64,000 bases of DNA from positions 2,294,001-2,358,000 of the forward strand of contig NZ_CP032549.1 in assembly GCF_012221945.1 (NCBI RefSeq), in the 5' to 3' direction. This document shows positions 16,314 to 25,592 of this stretch, piece after piece. The number at the start of each line of letters is the position of its first letter. Position 1 is the first letter of the stretch. Under the pieces are notes generated by a model, which made no database searches, was not told the DNA's origin, and saw only the letters and a list, made by a program, of their open reading frames with translations. Both the position numbers and the translations under genes were made by a program. This DNA comes from Glutamicibacter mishrai. Lineage in GTDB: Bacteria > Actinomycetota > Actinomycetes > Actinomycetales > Micrococcaceae.

Positions 16314-18548
16314 TTGAGTGCCCAGAATACGCTGCCCCCGGCAGGCGTTGATCCGGAGGTCGCCCAACGCGAAGAAACGCGTTGGACGCCTCTGCGGATC
16401 GCCGTCTGGATCGCCATTGCCCTAGTTGGTGGCATTGCTTGGTCCTTCCTTGCTTTTTCGAGAGGAGAAACCATCAATGCGATTTGGTTTGTCTTCGCAG
16501 CCGTCGCCACCTACCTGATTGCCTACCGTTTCTACGCGAAGTTCATCGAACGCAAGATCGTCCGGCCCGATGACTTCCGTGCGACGCCCGCCGAAACGGT
16601 GAACAACGGCCGCGACTTCGTTCCGACCGATCGCCGCGTGCTCTTCGGACACCACTTCGCCGCGATCGCCGGCGCCGGTCCTTTGGTCGGCCCGATCCTG
16701 GCCGCCCAGATGGGCTACCTGCCGGGAACCATCTGGATTATCGTCGGCGTTGTTTTGGCCGGAGCGGTCCAGGATTACCTGGTGATGTTCTTCTCCATGC
16801 GCCGCGGCGGCCGTTCCCTGGGCCAAATGGCCCGCGAAGAGCTTGGGCTGATCGGTGGCACCGCCGCCCTGATCGCCACGCTGACCATCATGATCATCAT
16901 TACCGCCATCCTGGCGCTGGTCGTGGTCAACGCCCTGGGCGAATCCGCATGGGGCGTGTATTCGGTGGGCCTGACCATCCCGATCGCGCTCTTCATGGGC
17001 ATCTACCTGCGCTTCATCCGCCCGGGCAAGGTCCTGGAGATCTCCATCATCGGCTTCATCCTGCTGATGTTCGCGATCATCTCCGGCCGCTGGATCGCCG
17101 AATCGCCATGGGGCGCCGAATTCTTCCACCTGGATCGCACCACCATCGCGTGGGCCATCATCATCTACGGCATTATCGCCGCAGTGCTTCCGGTCTGGCT
17201 GCTGCTGGCACCTCGTGACTACCTGTCGACGTTCATGAAGATCGGCGTCATCGCCCTTCTGGCCGTGGCCATCATCATCGTGCGCCCGGAAATCACCGTT
17301 CCAGCGTTCTCCGAGTTCGCCTCGCGCTCCGATGGCCCGGTGGTCTCCGGGCATATATTCCCGTTCCTGTTCGTGACCATTGCCTGTGGCGCGCTGTCGG
17401 GCTTCCACGCACTGATCTCCTCGGGCACCACCCCGAAGCTGGTTGAGAAGGAAAAGCAGACCCGCTTCCTGGGCTACGGCGGCATGCTCATGGAATCCAT
17501 GGTGGCCATCATGGCGCTGGTGGCTGCGATCTCCATCGACCGCGGCGTGTACTTCGCGATGAACTCCTCGGCGGCCGCCACCGGCGGCACTGTGGAAACC
17601 GCGGTGGCCTTTGTGAACTCGCTGGGCCTTGCCGGCGTGAACCTGGAGCCGAATACGCTCACCGAACTGGCCACCAATGTGGGTGAGACCAGCGTGGTCT
17701 CGCGTACCGGTGGAGCTCCGACCCTGGCCGTGGGTATCGCCCACATCATGCACCAGTGGTTCGGCGGCACCGCGATGATGGGTTTCTGGTACCACTTCGC
17801 CATCATGTTCGAGGCGCTGTTCATCCTCACCGCTGTTGATGCCGGCACCCGCGTGGCCCGCTTCATGCTGCAGGACACCATTGGCAACTTCTTCCCGAAG
17901 TTCAAGGACACCTCTTGGCGTCCCGGGGTGTGGATCTGCACCCTGGTCATGGTGGCCGGATGGGGATACATCCTCATCCTGGGCGTGACCGACCCGCTGG
18001 GCGGCATCAACACCTTCTTCCCGCTGTTCGGCATCGCGAACCAGCTGCTGGCGGCCATCGCCCTAGCAGTTGTCATGTCCATCATCGCCAAGCGCAACAA
18101 CTTCAAGTACCTGTGGGTTGTCGCCCTGCCACTGGCCTTCACCGTGGTGGTCACCTTCGTGGCCAGCTGGCAGAAGATCTCCTCGCCGGATACCAAGGTC
18201 GGATACTTCGCCAACCACAATGCCTACAAGGAAGCGCTGGCCAACGGCGAAACCTCGCTCGGTTCGGCCAAAAACGTCGAAGCCATGGAAGCTGTGGTGC
18301 GCAATACCGGCGTCCAGGGCTGGCTCTCGGTGCTCTTCCTGCTGCTGACCGCGGTGGTGATCGTTACCGCGATCATGGCAACGATCAAGGCCAAGAAGAA
18401 CGGCGGCGGCAACAACACCGAGGATCCTGCAGTCCCTTCGAAGATGTACGCGCCGGCCGGACTGATTTCCACTCCTGCTGAAAAGCAGCTGGAGAAGGAA
18501 TGGAAGCAGGTTCCTGCCTCATCGCGAGTCCAGCGCGGCGGCCACTAG
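16314..18548 (+). CDS. cstA: Carbon starvation protein A (CstA/BtsT-type pyruvate or peptide transporter)
   Basis: About 744 residues of polytopic inner-membrane transporter, induced by carbon limitation in enterobacteria and linked there to pyruvate and peptide uptake. Signature segments are DRRVLFGHHFAAIAGAGPLVGPI, MGYLPGTIWIIVGVVLAGAVQDY, HALISSGTTPK and DAGTRVARFMLQD, with many hydrophobic helices. The ATG at 16305 abuts the perfect ribosome site GAGGAGG and cannot use it; the TTG at 16314 lies 9 nt from that site and is taken as the start. The stop is followed two bases later by ybdD, its usual partner. Confidence 0.94.
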   Translation: MSAQNTLPPAGVDPEVAQREETRWTPLRIAVWIAIALVGGIAWSFLAFSRGETINAIWFVFAAVATYLIAYRFYAKFIERKIVRPDDFRATPAETVNNGRDFVPTDRRVLFGHHFAAIAGAGPLVGPILAAQMGYLPGTIWIIVGVVLAGAVQDYLVMFFSMRRGGRSLGQMAREELGLIGGTAALIATLTIMIIITAILALVVVNALGESAWGVYSVGLTIPIALFMGIYLRFIRPGKVLEISIIGFILLMFAIISGRWIAESPWGAEFFHLDRTTIAWAIIIYGIIAAVLPVWLLLAPRDYLSTFMKIGVIALLAVAIIIVRPEITVPAFSEFASRSDGPVVSGHIFPFLFVTIACGALSGFHALISSGTTPKLVEKEKQTRFLGYGGMLMESMVAIMALVAAISIDRGVYFAMNSSAAATGGTVETAVAFVNSLGLAGVNLEPNTLTELATNVGETSVVSRTGGAPTLAVGIAHIMHQWFGGTAMMGFWYHFAIMFEALFILTAVDAGTRVARFMLQDTIGNFFPKFKDTSWRPGVWICTLVMVAGWGYILILGVTDPLGGINTFFPLFGIANQLLAAIALAVVMSIIAKRNNFKYLWVVALPLAFTVVVTFVASWQKISSPDTKVGYFANHNAYKEALANGETSLGSAKNVEAMEAVVRNTGVQGWLSVLFLLLTAVVIVTAIMATIKAKKNGGGNNTEDPAVPSKMYAPAGLISTPAEKQLEKEWKQVPASSRVQRGGH

Positions 18549-18550
18549 CC

Positions 18551-18742
18551 ATGGCAACGCTGATGGAACGCCTCTCGCAGGCCAAACGGTTTGTCGACGG
18601 GGTGCTGGGTGCCGATAAGTACCAGCACTATCTGGAACACCATCATCGCAATCATCCGGACCAATCTCCGATGAGTGAACGGGAGTTCTGGAAGGACTAC
18701 ACCGACTGGCAGGAAAAGAACCCCGAGGGGCGTTGCTGCTGA
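18551..18742 (+). CDS. ybdD: YbdD/YjiX family small protein (DUF466)
   Basis: 63-residue protein beginning MATLMERLSQAKRF and ending EKNPEGRCC; the core LGADKYQHYLEHHHRNHP and MSEREFWKDYTD are typical of DUF466. In other bacteria it is needed with CstA-type transporters for pyruvate uptake. The ATG two bases after the cstA stop indicates tight translational coupling. Longer in-frame starts inside cstA (18500) would add unrelated residues and are rejected. Confidence 0.92.
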   Translation: MATLMERLSQAKRFVDGVLGADKYQHYLEHHHRNHPDQSPMSEREFWKDYTDWQEKNPEGRCC

Positions 18743-18752
18743 ATGCACCGAT

Positions 18753-18807
18753 CACCGGTCCCGAAACCACCCGCACCTGCGGGAGGTTTCGGGGCCGGTG
18801 TCGTTTT
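18753..18807 (+). terminator. Rho-independent terminator after cstA-ybdD
   Basis: Long GC-rich imperfect hairpin (CACCGGTCCCGAAACC ... GGTTTCGGGGCCGGTG) with an inner CCCGCA/TGCGGG stem, then TCGTTTTA. Confidence 0.85.
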
Positions 18808-18891
18808 ATGTCACATCCATGCGCTAACCGGTGCTGTAGCACCGGTAGGCTAGAGCTATCGTTTCTTGTACATCACCGGTAAAGAAGAGTC

Positions 18892-19341
18892 ATGGCGTTC
18901 TTTTCACGACTTCGCGCTGAGCGCGCAGCCACTCGCGAACTTGGCGAGGGGGTCTGGCGCCGCGCCCACGATCGCTTCCAGCGTTCCCTGGATCGCGTGT
19001 TCCAGGTGATCGAGGGCATTGCCGATGACAAGGTCTATAACCAGCTGGTGAAGGAAGCCAATGAGATGGCTGACCTCCTGGCCACCGTGCGGCAGTTGTG
19101 CACGATGGCCCAGCGGATCACGCCGAGCAACGACGAGCATATTCCGCAATCCACGGCCGGGGTGCACCGCAGCCTCACCAAATCTGCCAATGACCTCGCA
19201 ACCACCGCGCAGGTCATTGCGATGATGCGGATGCAGGCCGAAGCGGGGGAGTCGATCGACATCGAATCGGTGCGCCATCGTGCGCAGCTGGTCAAGGAAG
19301 ATGTGGGCCGAGCCGCCCAGCTGCTCACCGACAGCGAATAA
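18892..19341 (+). CDS. Small helical hypothetical protein
   Basis: 149 residues, not recognised. It is predicted almost entirely alpha-helical (RAERAATRELGEGVWRRAHDRF; NQLVKEANEMADLLATVRQL), has no cysteine pair, membrane segment or catalytic motif, and is rich in Arg, Ala and Glu, as in small coiled-coil or scaffold-like proteins. AAGAAGAG 5-6 nt before the ATG is a good ribosome site. It stands alone between the cstA terminator and the aldo/keto reductase. Codon usage is host-like, so the gene looks real. Confidence 0.72.
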   Translation: MAFFSRLRAERAATRELGEGVWRRAHDRFQRSLDRVFQVIEGIADDKVYNQLVKEANEMADLLATVRQLCTMAQRITPSNDEHIPQSTAGVHRSLTKSANDLATTAQVIAMMRMQAEAGESIDIESVRHRAQLVKEDVGRAAQLLTDSE

Positions 19342-19409
19342 TTGACAATTCCCGATCAGTTGCGTGGTGGTCCTAGAAATCGGGTCGGGCCGTGCACTAA
19401 ATTGGTTGC

Positions 19410-20252
19410 ATGACCCAAACAATACCCACAAGTAAGTTCCTCGACGGAAACACCATTGACCAGCTGGGCTATGGCGTGTGGCAGGTCAAGGACGACGAAG
19501 CGGAAATCGCGGTTGGCAAGGCCCTGAAGGCTGGCTACCGCCACATCGACACCGCGAAGATCTACGGCAACGAAGCAGGCGTCGGCCGCGCGGTTGCCGC
19601 CAGTGGCATTGCCCGCGAAGACCTGTTCATCACCACCAAGGTCTGGAATGCGGACCAGGGTTACGACAAGACCATCGCAGCAGCCGACGCATCGCTGGGG
19701 CGTCTGGGTCTGGAATACGTTGACCTGTACCTCATCCACTGGCTGCAGCCCAAGCGCGGCACCTACGTGGATACCTGGAAGGCGCTGATCCAGCTGCAGA
19801 AGGACGGCAAGGCCAAGTCCATCGGCGTCTGCAACTTCACCGTAGAAGCCCTCGAAGAGCTCTACACCGAAACCGGCGTCCGCCCGGTCATCAACCAGGT
19901 TGAAACCCACCCGTACTTCCCGCAAGCCGAACTGCGTGCCTACGAAGCCGAACACGGAATCCTGCACGAGTCGTGGTCGCCACTGGGACAGGGCGGAGAC
20001 CTGCTCAAGGATCCAGTGCTTGAAGGCATTGCCAAGAAGCATGACGCCTCCGTGGCGCAGGTTGTCATCGCCTGGCATCTGGCCCTGGGCAACGTCGTTA
20101 TTCCGAAGTCCGTGACCGATGCGCGCATCGTCGAGAACTTCGAATCGTTGAACGTGACCCTGGATGCTGAAGACATCGAAGCGATCGCTACCTTGGATCG
20201 CGGCGCAGAAGGACGCATTGCGGCTGACCCAGCCACTGCCGACTTCGAATAA
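19410..20252 (+). CDS. Aldo/keto reductase (2,5-diketo-D-gluconate reductase type)
   Basis: 280-residue NADPH-dependent carbonyl reductase with a TIM-barrel fold. The catalytic tetrad is visible as Asp47 (AGYRHIDTAKIY), Tyr52, Lys77 (LFITTKVWN) and His110 (LYLIHW). The NADPH-binding IPKSVTDARIVENF lies near the C terminus. Sequence style matches the AKR5/DkgA group, which reduces diketogluconate and various aldehydes; the true substrate is unknown. TAAATT ends 6 nt before the ATG, indicating a probable leaderless transcript. Confidence 0.93.
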   Translation: MTQTIPTSKFLDGNTIDQLGYGVWQVKDDEAEIAVGKALKAGYRHIDTAKIYGNEAGVGRAVAASGIAREDLFITTKVWNADQGYDKTIAAADASLGRLGLEYVDLYLIHWLQPKRGTYVDTWKALIQLQKDGKAKSIGVCNFTVEALEELYTETGVRPVINQVETHPYFPQAELRAYEAEHGILHESWSPLGQGGDLLKDPVLEGIAKKHDASVAQVVIAWHLALGNVVIPKSVTDARIVENFESLNVTLDAEDIEAIATLDRGAEGRIAADPATADFE

Positions 20253-20269
20253 GTCATAATATCGGCATC

Positions 20270-20301
20270 GGCCCCTCGGATTTTCCGGAATTCGAGGGGC
20301 C
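20270..20301 (+). terminator. Hairpin after aldo/keto reductase
   Basis: 9-bp stem GGCCCCTCG/CGAGGGGCC with a 14-nt loop, 17 bases after the stop codon. Confidence 0.7.
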
Positions 20302-20343
20302 GTTGCGTACCCGAACAATGGCAACCCCTGAGGAGAAGCCGAC

Positions 20344-20664
20344 ATGCACAAGCTCACCGTTCTTTATCCCGAACCCGCTGACCGTGATGCCTTCGTCAAG
20401 TACTACGAACAGACCCACTTGCCGCTTGCGGCCCAGCTTCCAGGGCTTCGTTCGTGGCGCTACTCGACGAATATTTCCCCGGACGCGCAAGGCAACCCGG
20501 CGAAGTACTTCGCGATTTTCGAGGCCGAGTTCAGCGATGTCGATGCATTTCGCGCGGCCATGAGCTCGCCCGAGGGGCAGGCGGTGGCCGCGGATGTCCC
20601 CAACTACGCCACCGGGGGAGCGATAACGCTCGACTTCGAAATCACCGGCGGCAACGAGACTTGA
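20344..20664 (+). CDS. EthD-family small protein
   Basis: 106-residue ferredoxin-like (dimeric alpha/beta barrel) protein. The opening MHKLTVLYPEPADRDAFVKYYEQTHLPLA is the classic EthD pattern, with the conserved YxxxHxPLA, and FEAEFSDVDAFRAAMSSPEG follows. EthD was first noted beside a Rhodococcus ether-degrading P450; most family members have no proven function. AGGAGAAG before the ATG is a good ribosome site. No degradative genes are nearby. Confidence 0.88.
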   Translation: MHKLTVLYPEPADRDAFVKYYEQTHLPLAAQLPGLRSWRYSTNISPDAQGNPAKYFAIFEAEFSDVDAFRAAMSSPEGQAVAADVPNYATGGAITLDFEITGGNET

Positions 20665-20672
20665 GAAATGCG

Positions 20673-20712
20673 AAAATCCCCGGAACCACGCTTGCGTGAT
20701 TCCGGGGATTTT
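20673..20712. terminator. Terminator shared by EthD gene and tRNA-Thr(CGT)
   Basis: 13-bp outer stem AAAATCCCCGGAA/TTCCGGGGATTTT continues into CACGC/GCGTG; A-run and T-run ends suit both strands. Confidence 0.85.
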
Positions 20713-20721
20713 CTTCACATG

Positions 20722-20793
20722 AGCCCCCTGCCGGATTTGAACCGGCGACCTGCTCTTTACGAGGGAGCTGCTCTACCCCTGAGCTAAGGAGGC
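20722..20793 (-). tRNA. tRNA-Thr(CGT)
   Basis: Acceptor GCCTCCT pairs with AGGGGGC (one G-U). Anticodon arm GCTCC-CTCGTAA-AGAGC gives CGT (reads ACG), with a C-A mismatch at the base of the loop. T-arm CCGG-TTCAAAT-CCGG. CCA is not encoded. Confidence 0.92.
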
Positions 20794-20875
20794 CTGTGCC
20801 TGCAAACAGGCACCACGTCACTTTATCCGAGGAATTGTCTGATCGTCAAAACGAGGAAGACATCGTTGTTCCCTA

Positions 20876-22414
20876 TCAGCACTGCGTGTCAGGTGCCGGG
20901 GCCTTCCCGTCAATCAGGTAGCCATCGACCGCATTGGTGATGCAGTCATTGGAGCGCCCATAAGCCGTGTGGCCATGACCCTGGTAGGTCAACAACGTGG
21001 CGTTATCCAATTGCTTGGCCAGCGACTGGGACCACTGGTACGGGGTGGCAGGATCGGACGTCGTGCCGACGACAAGGATCTCATTGGATCCCTTGGCATC
21101 CAGCGCGCCAGCCTTGCCCGTGGGCTTGTGATCCCATAGATCGCAGGCGATTTCACCGTAGGACAGGTACTTTCCCAACGTCGGAGCCACGCGCATCAAC
21201 TCGGTGGCTTCCTTGCCCATCGCCTCTTCGCCGGCGTTCATTGGACGGTCCAGGCAGTTGATGGCCGTGAACGCGTCACTGGAATTCGAAGCGTAGGTTC
21301 CATCGCTCTGCCGATCAGCGGCCAGATCGGCGAATCCGAGAATGGTATCGACATCGCCGTCATTAACGGCGGAAGCCATGGCCTGCGTTAAGTAGGGCCA
21401 ATTGGAATTGTCATACAGCGGCAGGATGAATCCGTTGACAAAATCGATGATCGGCACCGTTCGGCCGTCGCTGGAAACCATGGGCTCGTTCTCGACCTGG
21501 GCGAAGAACTGCTGAAGCTGCACCTTCGCTGATTCCACGGTGCCGCTGAAGGGGCAGCCCTCGGAATCGATGCATTGGGCAAGCCAGGCTTCGATTTCGT
21601 GCTCGAAGCCAACGGCCTGTGCCTTGGTCAAATCCGCGGCCTGGCTCTTGGGATCCATGGCGCCGTCAAGGACAAAACGCCCCACCTTTTGCGGGAACAA
21701 ATCCGCATAGGTCGCACCGAGGAACGTGCCGTAGGAGAATCCCAGGTAGTCCAGCTGCTTGTCGCCCAGAACGGCGCGGATGACATCCATATCCTTGGCA
21801 GCCGAGACAGTGTCAACGTGGCCCAAGAGGTCGCCGGTGTTGGCAGCGCAGTCGGCCGCATAGTCCTCGGTTTCCTCGATGATCTGTTCCTGGTCCTCGG
21901 GCAACCAGGCACGGAGGTTTTCCTGGCGGCCCTCATCGGTTTTGGCGTCGCTCTGGCAAGTGACCGGGGAGCTTTCGCCCACGCCACGCGGGTCGAACCC
22001 GATGACGTTGTAGGACTTCTGCAGCTGATCGCTGAACATGGTCTGCACGGAAGACTCGACCATATCCAAGCCTGAGCCGCCGGGTCCGCCGGGATTCACC
22101 AGCAGGTTCCGGCTTGCGCCATCTGCTGCCCGGCGATTAATCGAAAGCTCGATGCTCTCGCCGGTGGGATCGCCATAGTCCAGCGGCACCTTGATGGTGG
22201 CGCATTCCAGGGCATCGCCACAGTTCTCCCAATCGACCTGCTGGGAGTAGTAGCTTTCCAGCCCGCGGGGAGTATCGGGGCTGCTGGCGCTGGGGTTCGC
22301 GTCCGTGCCTTCGGCGTCAGGGAGCGTGGATCCCGCGGAGCAACCGGTGAGCCCGGTCAGGGCCAGCAGGGTTCCCACCGCAAGCAAACGCAGTTTGGAT
22401 GAGCGTACAGGCAC
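20876..22414 (-). CDS. Secreted alpha/beta-hydrolase lipoprotein, TAP-like (tripeptidyl aminopeptidase family)
   Basis: 512-residue exported hydrolase. Residues 1-25 form a lipoprotein signal with lipobox LTGC, so the mature enzyme should be tethered to the outer face of the membrane. Oxyanion loop VNPGGPGGSG, nucleophile GFSYGT, Asp in VVGTTSDPATPYQW and His in YQGHGHTAYG give a complete triad, with the C-terminal TAP-like domain. Relatives cleave N-terminal tripeptides or esters. GTG start with AAGGAG 9 nt upstream. It is followed 87 bases later by the tRNA-Thr gene and preceded by holB-tmk on the same strand. Confidence 0.92.
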   Translation of the reverse strand: MPVRSSKLRLLAVGTLLALTGLTGCSAGSTLPDAEGTDANPSASSPDTPRGLESYYSQQVDWENCGDALECATIKVPLDYGDPTGESIELSINRRAADGASRNLLVNPGGPGGSGLDMVESSVQTMFSDQLQKSYNVIGFDPRGVGESSPVTCQSDAKTDEGRQENLRAWLPEDQEQIIEETEDYAADCAANTGDLLGHVDTVSAAKDMDVIRAVLGDKQLDYLGFSYGTFLGATYADLFPQKVGRFVLDGAMDPKSQAADLTKAQAVGFEHEIEAWLAQCIDSEGCPFSGTVESAKVQLQQFFAQVENEPMVSSDGRTVPIIDFVNGFILPLYDNSNWPYLTQAMASAVNDGDVDTILGFADLAADRQSDGTYASNSSDAFTAINCLDRPMNAGEEAMGKEATELMRVAPTLGKYLSYGEIACDLWDHKPTGKAGALDAKGSNEILVVGTTSDPATPYQWSQSLAKQLDNATLLTYQGHGHTAYGRSNDCITNAVDGYLIDGKAPAPDTQC

Positions 22415-22436
22415 GTTGAGTGTCTCCTTGCGTGGG

Positions 22437-23591
22437 TTAGCGTCGGCCGGGATTTGGCAAAAGGCGGGTCATCAATGCTTCCAAAGCCATGAGCTGATTG
22501 ACGTTGGCGGCCAGGCGGCTGCGCGTCTGGTTGATCGCATCCAGCTGCGCCAACGATTTTTCCTTGCTCTGACCACGGGAATATGCCTCAAGCTTCTCGC
22601 GCAAATGCTCGTTGATCAGCTCGATGCCGGTTCCCAGCTGCAAGCTGAGCACATCCCGGAAAAAGGTGGTCAGGTCGGTCAGCGTCCGGTCCAAAGCATC
22701 AAAGCTGGCGCGTCGAGCGAAACGCTTGGCATCCTCTTCGAGGGCTTTGAACTGGCTGCGCAGGCCCGGGGGAATGGTTTCTTCAGGACCCAGGCCGTTG
22801 GCATGGCGTAGCTGTTCGGTCTTCTTCTGCAGGTCCGTGCCGGTGATGCTCTCAGCACGCTCGGTAGCCAATTTGGAGATTTCGGCGGCAGCAGCCATGG
22901 CCTGGGGCAGAGTCGTGGTGCGCAGTGGCAAGGTGACTACTTTTTCCCGCTGGATGCGGGCATGCTCGTCACGTGCCAGCAATCGGGCCACGCCAATATG
23001 CGACTGCGAGACCCGGGCGGCAAATAGCGCTTGCTGCGGATCAAGCCCGTCGCGGCGCACCAGCAGATCCGCCACGTCCGAGGTCGAAGGGACCGACAGG
23101 TTGACTGCGCGGCAGCGCGAACGGATGGTGACCAGGACGTCGGCTGGCGACGGGGCGCACAGGATCCAGATCATCTTCGCCGGCGGTTCCTCGATGGCTT
23201 TAAGCAGCACATTGGTGCTGCGTTCAGACATCCGGTCCGCGTCCTCGATGATGATGATGCGCCACCGCCCGGTGCTGGCGCTTTCCTGGGCGCGAGTGAT
23301 CAGGTGGCGTACATCAGCAATCTGGTATTCGAATTTATCCGTGGAGACGAACGAGACATCGGGATGGGAGGAGGCGAGGACTAATTTGCAGTTCTCGCAC
23401 TCGCCGCAGCCGGCAGGGGTGTTCGTGCACTGCAGGGCCGCTGCAAAGGCGCGGGCCGCGGTGGTTCGCCCGGACCCGGGTGGGCCGGTGACCAGCCACG
23501 CGTGCGTGGGGTTGCCGCGGTCGACTTCTGCGCACAGGTTATCGATGACACGCTGCTGGCCAGCAAGGTCGGCGAAGACCGGGCGGTTCAC
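22437..23591 (-). CDS. holB: DNA polymerase III subunit delta'
   Basis: 384-residue clamp-loader subunit. AAA+ fold with GPPGSGRTT (residues 36-44), where the Walker-A lysine is arginine, as expected for a non-hydrolysing delta' subunit. Zinc ligands Cys55, Cys62, Cys65 and Cys68 follow. Further conserved blocks are IIIEDADRMSERSTNVLLKAIEEPP and FILC-like ILCAPSPADVLVTIRSRCR. The start overlaps the tmk stop by 4 bp, the classical tmk-holB arrangement of Gram-positive bacteria. Confidence 0.95.
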   Translation of the reverse strand: MNRPVFADLAGQQRVIDNLCAEVDRGNPTHAWLVTGPPGSGRTTAARAFAAALQCTNTPAGCGECENCKLVLASSHPDVSFVSTDKFEYQIADVRHLITRAQESASTGRWRIIIIEDADRMSERSTNVLLKAIEEPPAKMIWILCAPSPADVLVTIRSRCRAVNLSVPSTSDVADLLVRRDGLDPQQALFAARVSQSHIGVARLLARDEHARIQREKVVTLPLRTTTLPQAMAAAAEISKLATERAESITGTDLQKKTEQLRHANGLGPEETIPPGLRSQFKALEEDAKRFARRASFDALDRTLTDLTTFFRDVLSLQLGTGIELINEHLREKLEAYSRGQSKEKSLAQLDAINQTRSRLAANVNQLMALEALMTRLLPNPGRR

Positions 23592-24241
23592 AGCAGGCCA
23601 GCCAAGTGCGTGGTGATGGACCGGTGCAGATCCTCAACGCTGTTATTGGCATCCAGGACAAGGTATCGCTGCGGATCGCGAGCGGCCAGTTCCAGGAATG
23701 CCTGGCGGATGCGTTCGTGGAAGTCGTCGGGCTCGGCTTCCAGCCGGTCAGCGGCCTCCACGCCACCACCGGCAGCAACCCGTCGTGCACGGCCATCGGC
23801 TGCGGAGATATCCAAGATGATGGTGACATCGGGCTTCAAGCCGTTGGTCGCGAAGTCATTGATGTTCGCGACGGCGTCGAAGCCCAAAGCTCGGCCCATG
23901 CCCTGGTATGCCAGCGAAGAATCGACAAAGCGATCGCAGATCACGTGGGTGCCGGCGGCCAGGGACGGGCTGATGACCTGCTGCACATGGGCAGCGCGGG
24001 CCGCGGAGTAGATCAGGGCTTCGGTGCGGGAATCGATGTCGCCGTGGCCGTGTTCCAGGACCAGCGAGCGCAAGGCTTCACTGATTTGGGTGCCACCGGG
24101 TTCGCGGGTGGTGATGACCTTGGACCCTTGTTCTTCCAGCCATTGCCGGGCCAGGGCGACCTGCGTGGATTTGCCCGCGCCGTCGCCGCCTTCAAAGACT
24201 ATGAACAAGCCAGGGGCCGGCGCGCTCGATTCGTTATTCAC
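23588..24241 (-). CDS. tmk: Thymidylate kinase
   Basis: 217-residue dTMP kinase (dTMP + ATP to dTDP + ADP), essential for DNA synthesis. P-loop FEGGDGAGKST (16-26), DR(F/Y)-type CDRFVDSSLAYQG, and REPGGT are diagnostic. The GTG start lies 6 nt after a TAGGCT box, in the same spacing and sequence context (AGAGGG-GTG) as the FAD gene at 13013, suggesting a leaderless message. Overlaps holB by 4 bp. It diverges from the PLP enzyme gene at 24388. Confidence 0.96.
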   Translation of the reverse strand: MNNESSAPAPGLFIVFEGGDGAGKSTQVALARQWLEEQGSKVITTREPGGTQISEALRSLVLEHGHGDIDSRTEALIYSAARAAHVQQVISPSLAAGTHVICDRFVDSSLAYQGMGRALGFDAVANINDFATNGLKPDVTIILDISAADGRARRVAAGGGVEAADRLEAEPDDFHERIRQAFLELAARDPQRYLVLDANNSVEDLHRSITTHLAGLL

Positions 24242-24387
24242 CCCTCTAGCCTATCCAAGGAGTCGGCAAAACATTTGCGCAACCCCTGGCCTGGGCGCAA
24301 CTAATCGCCCAGTGTGGTGGATTCGACGGATGAAATGTAGTGAAACCCATCCGCGGCCAGACGGCGGCTGCGCGTAAAGTTTTTTCC

Positions 24388-25545
24388 ATGAACTCCAGCA
24401 GCATGCCATCAGCTCCACGCCCCGAATGGGATCCGAAGACTCTTATCGTGGCAGGTGGCCGTCCGGCCCATGACACCGATGCGCCGGTGAACTACCCGGT
24501 GACTTTCACCTCGACCTATCACTCCCAGGGGCAGGCGGCCGCGGACGAACGTGTTTATGCGCGATTCTCCAATCCCACATGGGATCCGTTCGAAGAGGTC
24601 CTGGGACAGCTCGAAGTTGCAGCTTTGCCCGCTCTGGTTTTCTCTTCGGGCATGGCCGCCATCGCCGCGGCCTTGAGCCTGGTTCCTGCCGGGGGAGTGC
24701 TTGTCATGCCCAAGCACTCCTATAACGGTTCCTTGGCGCTGAGCTCGGAACTGCAGGCTGCTGGCCGGTTGGACATCCGCCCGGTGGATATCGCCGACGC
24801 CGAAGAAGTGATTGCTGCCCTTGAGGGAGCCGACGTGCTCTGGGTGGAATCGCCGACCAACCCGATGCTGGAGGTAGCCGATCTGCCGGTGCTGTTGGAA
24901 CAAGCCAAGAACCGCGGCGTGCTGAGCATCGTGGATAACACCTTCGCCACCCCGTTGCTGCAACGCCCGTTGACCGCGGGCGCCGACCTGGTGGTCCACT
25001 CGGTGACCAAGTATCTTTCGGGGCACTCGGACATCATCATGGGCGCGCTGGTGACCAGTGATGAATCGCTGCGCCAAAAGCTGCATGGCTACCGAACCTT
25101 GCACGGAGCGATCAGCTCCCCGATGGACACCTTCCTGGCCTTGCGCGGCGTGCGGACCATGGCCGTGCGCATCGATCGTTCGCAGGCGAACAGCCAAGTG
25201 CTGGCTGAACGCCTGGCGGTGCATCCCAAGGTGCAAGCAGTGCGCTACCCGGGGCTGGCACAGGATCCAGGCCATGAGCGCGCTGCGCGGCTGATGGATG
25301 GCTTTGGCTCGGTGATCGCTTTCCAAGCCGGGCAGAACGCCGAAGACGCAGATCAAGTTGTCGCCGGCTTCAACATCATTACCGGTGCCACGTCGCTGGG
25401 CGGGGTGGAAACCTTGGCCGAGCGTCGAGCCCGCCATGCATCGGAACCCGCGACAGTCCCGGATAACCTGATCCGCTTGTCGGTGGGTATCGAAGAGGTC
25501 GAAGACCTGTGGTCCGATTTGGAGCAGGCCCTGGAACAGCTTTAG
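24388..25545 (+). CDS. PLP-dependent trans-sulfuration enzyme (cystathionine gamma-synthase/lyase family)
   Basis: 385-residue Cys/Met-metabolism PLP enzyme. Active-site lysine in HSVTKYLSGHSD, cofactor motif SSGMAAIAAAL, substrate loop YARFSNPTWDPFE and aspartate in IVDNTFATPLLQ. It could be cystathionine gamma-synthase, cystathionine gamma-lyase or methionine gamma-lyase; sequence alone does not decide, so no symbol is given. The ATG at 24388 lies 7 nt after TAAAGT (leaderless); an upstream in-frame ATG at 24340 would add 16 residues and precede the promoter. Confidence 0.9.
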   Translation: MNSSSMPSAPRPEWDPKTLIVAGGRPAHDTDAPVNYPVTFTSTYHSQGQAAADERVYARFSNPTWDPFEEVLGQLEVAALPALVFSSGMAAIAAALSLVPAGGVLVMPKHSYNGSLALSSELQAAGRLDIRPVDIADAEEVIAALEGADVLWVESPTNPMLEVADLPVLLEQAKNRGVLSIVDNTFATPLLQRPLTAGADLVVHSVTKYLSGHSDIIMGALVTSDESLRQKLHGYRTLHGAISSPMDTFLALRGVRTMAVRIDRSQANSQVLAERLAVHPKVQAVRYPGLAQDPGHERAARLMDGFGSVIAFQAGQNAEDADQVVAGFNIITGATSLGGVETLAERRARHASEPATVPDNLIRLSVGIEEVEDLWSDLEQALEQL

Positions 25546-25592
25546 CGCGTGGCAGTTCCAAAAACGTGAAGTCTCATAGGTAGAGTGAAGAT

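Noticed and set aside
16422..17795. Long antisense ORF (457 residues) opposite cstA
   Set aside because: Shadow of a high-GC3 gene in the opposite strand; the His/Gln/Arg/Gly-rich translation has no family features. The same applies to antisense ORFs opposite hmp, manB, ispDF, cysS, rlmB and the aldo/keto reductase.
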